From positions 1 through 13,687 of the forward strand of contig JAEZDA010000005.1 in assembly GCA_023433345.1 (NCBI GenBank): a stretch of DNA of 13,687 bases, written 5' to 3'. The notes beneath the pieces are model-generated. The model was not told where the DNA came from. It did not search any database and saw nothing but the letters and a program-made list of their open reading frames with translations. The first letter of the stretch is position 1; each line of letters starts with the position of its first letter. The DNA is from Bacteroidota bacterium. Its GTDB lineage: Bacteria; Bacteroidota; Bacteroidia; Chitinophagales; Chitinophagaceae. This document shows positions 1 through 6,521 of this stretch, piece by piece. The position numbers and the translations under genes were made by a program.

Positions 1-2359
1 CCGCCTGATACTTTCACCCAGTTGTAAGATGCAATGCTTCCATCGGCATCAGTTCCCGAACCATTTAGTATGATACTGTTTGTTGGAAGCGTGATGGTAA
101 TATCATTTCCTGCATTTGCTGTGGGCGAAACGTTCGGAGCTGCGAGTACAGTCACCTGCACGGTATCTTTTACAATTGCATCATCGTTATCACGAACAGC
201 GATCTCAAATTTATAAATGCCTTCAGTAAGATTTGCTACGTGCGTTGTGGCTGACAATGCACTTGCAATCGTTGCCACAGAACCGCTGATCTTTCTCCAG
301 GTATATGAGTTGATCACACCGTCGGGGTCAGAGGCAATTGCTTTCAGCACCACTGAGTTGACAGGCAGCGTGATCACCTGATCAGCACCTGCATCTACAA
401 CAGGTAATTGATTTGGTTCAGGAAGCACGCTTACAAGAACTGTATCTCTGCCTGTTGCGCCGTCATTATCTGTCACTCTTAATTCAAACTGGTACAACCC
501 TGCCAGCATACCGGTTACATTGGTATTTGCTGCGGCTACGTTTGCAATACTTGCAAATGGACCGGAGAGCTTCGTCCAGCGATACGAGGCAATAGTGCCG
601 TCAACATCGGTGCCTGAACCTGCAAGCAAGGTTGAATTCACGGGCAATACGATGGTTCTGTCGGTTCCGGCATTGGCAACAGGAGCCTGGTTTGGCGCCT
701 CGAGCACCGTAACCTGCAGTACATCACTGCCTGCCGCACCATCATCATCTGTTACGGTGAGCTGGAAATTATAAACGCCCTCAACAAGGCCGGTAACATT
801 GGTTGATGCTGCATTTGCGTTGGCAATATTGGCAGCACCTCCGGCCGTTTTCACCCAGTTGTAGGATACAATGTTTCCGTCAGCATCCGTTCCACTACCG
901 TTCAACACAACATTGTTAGTTGGTAGAGTAATGGTAATGTTGTTACCTGCATTAGCAAGGGGTGCCTGGTTAGGAACCGGCAGCACAATTACTGTAACTA
1001 CATCCACGGCGGTTGTTCCGCTGTTGTCTGTTACGCGTAAACGGAAACTGTAGGTTCCTTCCACCATGTTAGTAACGGTGGCGGTAGACGAAAATGCGTT
1101 GGATAATGTAGCTGACGGACCTGATATTTTCGTCCACAGGTAGCCCGTGATCGTTCCGTCGACATCTGTTCCTGAGCCGATAAGCTGCACGGAGTTTACA
1201 GGCAGGGTGATCGTTATATCATTTCCTGCATTTGCAGCAGGGGCCTGGTTAGCTGCCGGGTTCACCACTATCTGCATGGTGTCTTTTGCGGATGCACCCA
1301 TATCGTCAGTCACCGTCAGTTCAAATTTATAAGTATCCTGTGCAAGGCCTGTAACATTGGTTACGCCAGATGAAGGATTTTGAATATTTGCTGTGGACCC
1401 CGCCACTTTCCTCCATTGCAATGCAACGATATTGCCGTCAGGATCAATTCCGTCGCCATTAAGCGTAACGGTGTTATTCGGGAGAGTGAGTACCTGGTTA
1501 GAACCTGCAACTGCAATCGGTGGTTCATTTTGCAAGGGGTTTACCAACACCAAAATAGTGTCTCTTCCTACGGCGCCATCATCATCTGTTGCAGATAAAA
1601 CAAAGGTGTACAAGCCGGGTTCAAGCCCCACAGCCATGGTTGCTACTTCAGAAGGAGCCAGTATAGTTCCCGAACCTGAAGCAACCATCGACCACGTTGT
1701 TGATATCACTGTACCATCATTATCAATTGCGCTTCCTTCCAAAGCAACTTCGTTTACAGGCAGCGTTATCTGCATATCACTTCCCACATTCACCACCGGT
1801 GGCTGGTTAGCCGCAGCAAGCACCGTTACATATACTGTATCCTTTCCAACGGCACCGCTGTTATCACGTACTTCTAACTGGAAGGCATAAACGCCGACAG
1901 CCAGGTTGCTTACAACGGTATTATAACTCGCCGGTGTTCCTATGGATCCTGCAGCAGGTCCCGCGATCTTTGTCCACTGTATATTTGTTATCGTACCGTC
2001 TTCATCAGTGCCGGAACCTGCGAGGTTCACAGACGACTGTGGTAAAGTGATGGTGCGGTCGCTGCCTGCATTGGCCACGGGTGGAATGTTAGCCGGGGTT
2101 CCGCTTCCCACCACAACAGTAACCGTACTTGAGTGGCTTGCTCCGAAGTTGTTCACTACCGTTAAACGGAATACATAGGTTCCGCTGGTGAGTCCAGTCA
2201 CCTGGGTGTTCACTGCATTGGGAGAAGAAATGGTAGCTGCAGGGCCACTCACCTTGCTCCATGAATAAGAAGTAAGATGACCTTCCTGTTGCGATGAACC
2301 ACTTCCATAAAGCGTTGTTGTATTTGCGCTGATGTATTGGTTAACCCCGGCGTGAGACA
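1..2359 (-). repeat. Tandem PKD-domain-coding repeats, period about 279 bases
   Basis: The gene's 3' part consists of repeat units of about 276-282 bases, each encoding one PKD-like domain. Unit starts that I placed by translation on the minus strand are 2359, 2078 and 1796 for the first three, and 122 for the ninth, which is cut by the window edge. Units end in a linker of the form N-Q-x-P before the next ANAG motif. Protein-level similarity differs between units: the sixth and ninth agree at 32 of 41 comparable positions, more than either appears to match its direct neighbours. Confidence 0.85.
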
Positions 2360-3593
2360 GCGGTGGTTGCTGGCCGGTGGGGTTAAATGGCGTTATCGAC
2401 CAAACCTGTGTAAGCGGTGTAACGAGCGTTGGAGCAGGAACGTTCAATCCTTCAGGATAAATAGCATAATCGTTTATGCTAAGTGTTTGACCGTTACCCA
2501 AACTCATTGCCTTATTTCTTCCCCAGCTATACCAGTTGTCGCCCATATCCTGCACATACAGGTAGAAGGTGATCGTGTTGCTGGTCTGAATATTTTTGAA
2601 CTTACCGGGGATCTGTGTTGGAGGCGTCATCAACTGGCCATTGCTCCAATCCCACTGCCACGGCGTTCTTGCCGTTCTCCATGGGTTGTACTGGATGCCG
2701 TTGCCAATGTTTCCCTGCGGGTTGCTTCCTGATGCGAACATGTGATCGTTCGCATCAATGATGTGAAGCGTATTATAATTACCAACAATTTCTTTCAACG
2801 GAAAAACAGCGCCTGCTGCCTGCCATGCCGATTTGATCGATTGAATACCTGATTGCTGCCATGTAGGGCGGCCGCCTGCGTAAGAAGGATCGAAGCCCCA
2901 TGCATACAAGTCATTTGACGTTTTCACTACGAAGCTCATTGGACCAACCATCGTTATGTCTTCAGCAATGTTTCCCGGGAAGGTTACCTGGAAGGGAGTC
3001 TGGTGAGTGCGATCCCATTGCCAAACGGTACCGTCTGATGCAAGCCCCCACAAAAACGTTAGTCCGCCAAACATAGTGGCAGATGCGGGAACCAGTTTAA
3101 CCATGGTTTTACCCGGAGGTTGTGTGAGTTGTTTCGGCGTGTTAAGGTTAGCGCCGCCATTCATATTCAACACATCTCCGATGCCCCAATACCAAACATT
3201 GCCATTACGAATGGTAAGATAGCATTGGTATAAACCGTACACTTTTGTATTACCGGTAAAAGGCTGGCCAAGGTTGTCTGTAGGCACCAGGGTTGCATAA
3301 GCGTTCACACTTCCGGAAACACCTACAACATATACATTACCTGATGCAGTGAGCGCGATGTTGGTGTATTGCGCGCCGTCTACATCAATTACGTTTGAAA
3401 GGCCGAAATCGTGGATTGCCGGAACGGTTGTGCCCCATTTCGCGGCCATCAATCTGCCGGTGTTGGTACGATAAGAAGTGAAGTACTCCCCTGCGCCGAC
3501 CTGAACGATCTTTTGAGAAAAGGCAGGTAATGCCTGGATGAAAACAATGAGGAAAAGCACGGACAGCCTGAGGCTGAAGTAGCGGTTTTTCAT
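1..3593 (-). CDS. Secreted RCC1-like propeller protein with tandem PKD-like domains (3' end beyond window)
   Basis: An open frame runs without a stop from an ATG at 3593 to the left edge, giving about 1197 visible residues; the C-terminus is missing. Residues 1-26 form a signal peptide (basic start, hydrophobic core, likely cleavage after AFS). Residues about 27-410 contain RCC1-like propeller blades, seen as recurring segments such as VDVDGAQYTNIAL, LYAWGF and NWYSWGRNKA. From residue about 411 onward there are eight complete PKD/K319L-like Ig domains and part of a ninth, each about 93 residues, with motifs ANAG.D.TITLP, GSGTD.DG, Y.W.K.SG and Y.F.L.VTD..GA. Family knowledge: such domains are extracellular adhesive or spacer modules. 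Its specific role is unknown; adhesion or a surface scaffold is inference. A C-terminal secretion or anchoring signal could lie beyond the edge. It is a paralogue of the protein at 4756-6219. An ATG at 3609 is out of frame with this gene. Confidence 0.9.
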   Translation of the reverse strand, partial: MKNRYFSLRLSVLFLIVFIQALPAFSQKIVQVGAGEYFTSYRTNTGRLMAAKWGTTVPAIHDFGLSNVIDVDGAQYTNIALTASGNVYVVGVSGSVNAYATLVPTDNLGQPFTGNTKVYGLYQCYLTIRNGNVWYWGIGDVLNMNGGANLNTPKQLTQPPGKTMVKLVPASATMFGGLTFLWGLASDGTVWQWDRTHQTPFQVTFPGNIAEDITMVGPMSFVVKTSNDLYAWGFDPSYAGGRPTWQQSGIQSIKSAWQAAGAVFPLKEIVGNYNTLHIIDANDHMFASGSNPQGNIGNGIQYNPWRTARTPWQWDWSNGQLMTPPTQIPGKFKNIQTSNTITFYLYVQDMGDNWYSWGRNKAMSLGNGQTLSINDYAIYPEGLNVPAPTLVTPLTQVWSITPFNPTGQQPPLSHAGVNQYISANTTTLYGSGSSQQEGHLTSYSWSKVSGPAATISSPNAVNTQVTGLTSGTYVFRLTVVNNFGASHSSTVTVVVGSGTPANIPPVANAGSDRTITLPQSSVNLAGSGTDEDGTITNIQWTKIAGPAAGSIGTPASYNTVVSNLAVGVYAFQLEVRDNSGAVGKDTVYVTVLAAANQPPVVNVGSDMQITLPVNEVALEGSAIDNDGTVISTTWSMVASGSGTILAPSEVATMAVGLEPGLYTFVLSATDDDGAVGRDTILVLVNPLQNEPPIAVAGSNQVLTLPNNTVTLNGDGIDPDGNIVALQWRKVAGSTANIQNPSSGVTNVTGLAQDTYKFELTVTDDMGASAKDTMQIVVNPAANQAPAANAGNDITITLPVNSVQLIGSGTDVDGTITGYLWTKISGPSATLSNAFSSTATVTNMVEGTYSFRLRVTDNSGTTAVDVVTVIVLPVPNQAPLANAGNNITITLPTNNVVLNGSGTDADGNIVSYNWVKTAGGAANIANANAASTNVTGLVEGVYNFQLTVTDDDGAAGSDVLQVTVLEAPNQAPVANAGTDRTIVLPVNSTLLAGSGTDVDGTIASYRWTKLSGPFASIANVAAANTNVTGMLAGLYQFELRVTDNDGATGRDTVLVSVLPEPNQLPVVDAGADQVITLPVNSVVLKAIASDPDGVINSYTWRKISGSVATIASALSATTHVANLTEGIYKFEIAVRDNDDAIVKDTVQVTVLAAPNVSPTANAGNDITITLPTNSIILNGSGTDADGSIASYNWVKVSG

Positions 3594-4173
3594 GTGACTG
3601 GTTTTTCATGTTCGGTTCAGCAACGTATCGGCAAACTGCGATGAGGCAGAGCGTTTACGGTATTGCACCGGGTTGTTGATATTGGATGCCATTTATTACT
3701 TCACACCTTGCGAACGGTAAAAAATGGTTGATTATGGGCTATAACGTAGCAACGGAACGAGTTAGTGTGCAGAGAGGGGAATTTTTTTTAATTCGAAAGC
3801 ACATGTAAACATGCTTCGTGATTCAAGAAATGAAGGCGGGTTTGATGGTTTGACCCTGCGGGAGCCGAATGGTTTAATCGGCATTTGTTAAAGCGCTTAT
3901 AGGATATCCAAAGGATAACCCAAGGATCGCTATAGGATATGAGGATTGGTCTCTAACCCGAAAATGATTGATTTTCAACGTTATAAGGTAAATACCGCGG
4001 AAAGAATCAATGGTTCTGCCATTTTGCTTTAACATTTGGCAGCAAGAAAATTTAACGGGTTGTTGAGTTAAAAAACGCTGTTTAAGGATGCCAAGAACAA
4101 TCTCAACTAAATATCGCTTTTAAAATTTCTGAGAAAACACTAATGAATGCCATTCTTTTGATATCCGAGGTTT
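3594..4173. other. Intergenic region between divergent genes, no gene seen
   Basis: These 580 AT-rich bases separate the start of the left propeller/PKD gene from a plus-strand small ORF, so promoters for both should lie here. I could not identify a convincing Bacteroidota promoter (TTG and TAnnTTTG elements at proper spacing) for either. An imperfect inverted repeat occupies 3794-3818 (arms CGAAAGCACATGT and ACATGCTTCG), beside a run of eight T at 3782-3789. A 10-base direct repeat TATAGGATAT occurs at 3898-3907 and 3931-3940. Either could be regulatory, but nothing beyond the sequence itself supports this. Confidence 0.4.
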
Positions 4174-4449
4174 ATGCAAATATTCGATTCGAAGGCTCTA
4201 AACCCTACGAACCCGCAGATCAACGATTTTTTAGATTTCCTTTATCGTCATTCCTATCTATCCAAACTGTTATCAATTGATTTTTCCGAAAGGGAAATTG
4301 GTTTTTGCATGCCAAAAGGACAAACTATAAACGTTCATCTTGTAAATTCAGCTAAACCTGGAGTATATCAAGTAGTATATGCTTTCGATGATTGTTGTGT
4401 CGTAACATTGTACCCTTTCCTCTTGACAACACAATCAATGAAATTATAA
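4174..4449 (+). CDS. Small hypothetical protein, 91 residues
   Basis: I do not recognise this protein. It is the only plausible plus-strand gene in the window. An in-frame TGA at 4159 forces the start to the ATG at 4174, and the frame ends with TAA. The predicted protein looks like a folded cytoplasmic domain: an acidic/aromatic helical N-terminal half (DFLDFLYRHSYLSKLL) and a beta-rich second half (EREIGFCMPKG, TINVHLVN, VYQVVYAF, CVVTLYP). There is no signal peptide or membrane segment. Its bases are more AT-rich than those of the flanking genes, consistent with recent acquisition or a relic. The alternating beta pattern ending in VVTLYP is faintly like small RelE/BrnT/DUF4258-type proteins, but this is a weak impression. 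No partner gene is adjacent. It could also be a fragment or a chance ORF. Confidence 0.5.
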   Translation: MQIFDSKALNPTNPQINDFLDFLYRHSYLSKLLSIDFSEREIGFCMPKGQTINVHLVNSAKPGVYQVVYAFDDCCVVTLYPFLLTTQSMKL

Positions 4450-4496
4450 GATTGATATTTAATCACGATTGAGAAAAATAACGATAAGTACTAAAG

Positions 4497-4596
4497 CGTC
4501 AGCGTGAATCAGCGGCGCATTGATCTGCGATTCTCTGCGGGAAATATCCCGGGCGAGTCAGAGGTTCCCGCCGATGAACGGAGATCTTTCAATACT
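4497..4596. repeat. Intergenic imperfect palindromic element
   Basis: The arms at 4519-4543 and 4565-4593 form an imperfect inverted repeat. Aligned from TCTGCG to GGGAA, 15 of 20 positions match, and both outer ends read ATTGA when compared on the same strand. The loop contains the palindrome CCCGGG. The CAGCG / ATCTGCG / TGCGGGAA wording resembles a dispersed intergenic repeat that I recall from Bacteroidota genomes; this was not checked. A plus-strand open frame starting at 4504 passes through it but looks non-coding. Confidence 0.5.
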
Positions 4597-4674
4597 AAAC
4601 TTATTCATTGCGATAGTGTAATGCGCAGATCATGGCAATTAACTCTGAACGAGGGGAACTTACATTTTATTCCC

Positions 4675-4736
4675 GTCATTTCGGGCAGCGGGAGAAAATA
4701 CACACTGCCAGCCATTTCGCGCGGCGCGAAAGAACG
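4675..4736. repeat. Two degenerate copies of a CATTTCG-GCG-GA element with a palindrome
   Basis: Two related stretches lie 36 bases apart. The copy at 4675-4700 starts GTCATTTCGGGCAGCGGGAG and the copy at 4711-4736 starts GCCATTTCGCGCGGCGCGAA. The second contains a perfect palindrome at 4715-4731, TTTCGCGC-G-GCGCGAAA. It lies 24 bases downstream of the stop of the minus-strand gene at 4756-6219, so its transcript could form a 3' hairpin there. No U-run follows, so a canonical intrinsic terminator is not supported. The pattern resembles widespread CATTTCGAGCG-type intergenic repeats. Confidence 0.5.
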
Positions 4737-4755
4737 AAATTCTCACTTACCGCAC

Positions 4756-6219
4756 CTACAACTTATAGGCCACGCTAACCGTATCTGTAGCCTGCACATT
4801 TCGATTGTTCGTCACCGTTAGTTGGAAAGTGTAAGAGCCGGGCTTTATTCCCGTGACGTTGGTAGAACTTTTTTGAGGCTGGTGTATTGTTACCGGCTCA
4901 CCGCTTACCTGTTTCCATTCAAATGAGGCGATGGTACCGCCATCTTGCGAGGAGAGGCTACCATCGAGCTTTGTCACCGGGGTTTTGATGAATTGATTAA
5001 TACCGGCATTGGCAATCGGGTCGGGGATGGAATCAATGTGGAAGCGAACAGTTTTCCATTTTGTCGTTAAGGGAGAAACCTTTGCAGGGGCAGGCACGTT
5101 CAATGCATTGGGATAGATGGATTCATCCTTCACACTTAGTGTTAAACCGTTACCCAAACAACGCGCTTTGTTCCTTCCCCAGCTATACCAGTTGTTGCCC
5201 GGATCCTGCACATACAAATAAAAGGTGATGGTATTTCCTGTGCAGAGATTTTTAAACTTACCGGGAATTTGCACAGGCTTAGTGATCATCTGCCGGTGCT
5301 GCCAGTTCCACGCAAAGGGAGAACCGGGATACGCCGCCCAGTTCGGGTATTGCTTACCGTTACCTATCTCTCCCATCACATTCTCTCCCGCACCGAATAA
5401 ATTATCGTTGGCATCAATAATATGGAGCGTGTTGTAATTGCCAACAAGTTCTTTCGAAGGAAACTTACAACCGGCCTGCGTCCACAGCTTTTTTATGGAA
5501 ACAGGTGTTATGCCCAGATCTGCAGCCCCGAGATAAGAGCCAAGGTAGCCCCAGGCAAGAAGGTCATTCGCTGTTTCCACTACATAACATGCAGCCCCCA
5601 CTCCCGCAATGTCGCGCGCAGCCTGCGCAACTGGAGCCTTTACCGGGGCGGGTTTGCCTTTTTTATATATCCAAACGGAACCATCAGTGGCAAGCGCCAG
5701 CAGGGAATGTTCGCCGGAGGTCATGGGCACGATCTTCTTAATAAGCTTCCCTTTCGGGTTGAGAAGCTTTCGCGGTGCGGGAATATCAACACCTTTATTC
5801 ATCATCAACAGGTCTTGCCCCCACATCCATAATTCACCGCTCTTAATAGTAAGATAACCCTGGTACCATCCGTACACTTTTTCATTGCCTTCAAAAGTAT
5901 TTCCGCCCTCATCTTCCTTCACCTGCTTTGCATAGAGCACACCATTTTTGTGGATGCCTGTAATGTAAACGCGGCCGGCAGTGTCGAGGGCGATGTTGGT
6001 GTACTGCGCACCGTCCACATCCACAATTCCATTCACGGGCACCTTGCTTATTGCATAACGGTTACCTGTAAACGCAGTAGCGAAAAGTTTTTTGTCTGAT
6101 GTAAGGTAGGTGGTGAAATATTCACCTGCACCCACCTTGATGATCTCCTTTTCCTGCGCAAGTACGGAGCATGCTGCTGAGATGAGCAGGATTGCAAATA
6201 CGATTCGAGGAGATTTCAC
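4756..6219 (-). CDS. Secreted RCC1-like propeller protein with one PKD-like domain
   Basis: This complete 487-residue protein starts at GTG (6219). A signal peptide covers residues 1-21 (basic start, hydrophobic core, likely cleavage after VLA). The propeller region, about residues 25-390, has RCC1-like segments: VDVDGAQYTNIALDTAG, YLTIKSGELWMWG, LLALATDGSVWIY, VGNYNTLHIIDANDNL and NWYSWGRNKARCLGNG. One PKD-like domain (about 400-485) follows and ends within a few residues of the stop, so no C-terminal sorting domain is visible. It is a paralogue of the protein at 1-3593; long segments align almost word for word (IPGKFKN, NTITFYLYVQD). Family knowledge: RCC1-like propellers bind protein or ligand partners, and PKD domains are extracellular. 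The function is unknown; envelope or secreted is likely. A perfect inverted repeat lies 26 bases before the start. Confidence 0.88.
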   Translation of the reverse strand: MKSPRIVFAILLISAACSVLAQEKEIIKVGAGEYFTTYLTSDKKLFATAFTGNRYAISKVPVNGIVDVDGAQYTNIALDTAGRVYITGIHKNGVLYAKQVKEDEGGNTFEGNEKVYGWYQGYLTIKSGELWMWGQDLLMMNKGVDIPAPRKLLNPKGKLIKKIVPMTSGEHSLLALATDGSVWIYKKGKPAPVKAPVAQAARDIAGVGAACYVVETANDLLAWGYLGSYLGAADLGITPVSIKKLWTQAGCKFPSKELVGNYNTLHIIDANDNLFGAGENVMGEIGNGKQYPNWAAYPGSPFAWNWQHRQMITKPVQIPGKFKNLCTGNTITFYLYVQDPGNNWYSWGRNKARCLGNGLTLSVKDESIYPNALNVPAPAKVSPLTTKWKTVRFHIDSIPDPIANAGINQFIKTPVTKLDGSLSSQDGGTIASFEWKQVSGEPVTIHQPQKSSTNVTGIKPGSYTFQLTVTNNRNVQATDTVSVAYKL

Positions 6220-6245
6220 TTGCTTTAATTTATATTGTTTTCAAA

Positions 6246-6269
6246 TGTGCAGGTGATAACACCTGCACA
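6246..6269. promoter_or_regulatory. Perfect inverted repeat upstream of the propeller gene
   Basis: The arms TGTGCAGGTG (6246-6255) and CACCTGCACA (6260-6269) are perfectly complementary around a four-base ATAA loop. On the minus strand the element sits 26 bases before the GTG at 6219 and is followed by TTTGAAAAC and an AT-rich leader. It could be an operator, a leader hairpin, or a transcription stop for the upstream operon. The following T-run is too short for a canonical terminator. CACATTTG at its downstream edge resembles the Bacteroidota -7 element TAnnTTTG with one mismatch, but I see no matching -33 element. Confidence 0.45.
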
Positions 6270-6318
6270 GGCGACCTCGAAAGGGTCAAGAGTCAAAATT
6301 AAAAAATCAAAAACACCT

Positions 6319-6386
6319 TACGATTTACGATGTACGATTTACGATGTACGATTTACGATGTACGATTTACGATGTACGATTTACGA
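6319..6386. repeat. 14-bp tandem repeat TACGATTTACGATG, 4.9 copies
   Basis: Four perfect copies of TACGATTTACGATG (starting at 6319, 6333, 6347 and 6361) are followed by a 12-base partial copy ending at 6386. Each unit is itself two 7-base near-repeats (TACGATT, TACGATG). The repeat lies between two transcription units. I recall this type of short repeat in Bacteroidota intergenic regions. Open frames through it encode repetitive YDLRCTIYDVR-like peptides that I regard as spurious. Confidence 0.9.
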
Positions 6387-6449
6387 ATTTTAGGCACATT
6401 GCCGATGCTTTGCTCGCCACCGAGACCCGCACCGCGGCGTCAGTCTACA

Positions 6450-6509
6450 CCCCGACAGCTATCGGGGCATCTACACATCTCCACATTTGCACCCCGATAG
6501 CTATCGGGG
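6450..6509. repeat. Two 18-bp palindromes of the CCCCGATAGCTATCGGGG type
   Basis: A perfect palindrome CCCCGATAGCTATCGGGG occupies 6492-6509. A second copy with one changed base (CCCCGACAGCTATCGGGG) occupies 6450-6467. The first is 12 bases past the stop of the minus-strand flavoprotein gene that ends at 6522. Both would form strong hairpins in its 3' transcript and may serve for termination or RNA stabilisation. No clear U-run follows on either strand, so I class them as repeats rather than terminators. The same palindrome is one I recall as dispersed in Bacteroidota. Confidence 0.7.
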
Positions 6510-6521
6510 CAAATTTCCAAA

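Noticed and set aside
1..2359. Plus-strand open frames of 60-165 codons across the PKD repeats
   Set aside because: They recur with the repeat period as antisense shadows and have serine/valine-rich translations without domain character.
3385..3609. Minus-strand open frame of 74 codons starting at 3609
   Set aside because: It is out of frame with the long propeller/PKD gene that covers the same bases and has a signal peptide.
4504..4821. Plus-strand open frame of 105 codons
   Set aside because: It runs through two repeat elements and into the antisense of the propeller gene's end. The predicted peptide is arginine-rich and without domain character.
6319..6386. Possible CRISPR array
   Set aside because: The units are 14 bases and directly abutting, with no unique spacers.
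6450..6509. Palindromes as canonical intrinsic terminators
   Set aside because: The stems are strong, but no U-run follows on either strand, and the same palindrome is one I recall as a dispersed repeat.
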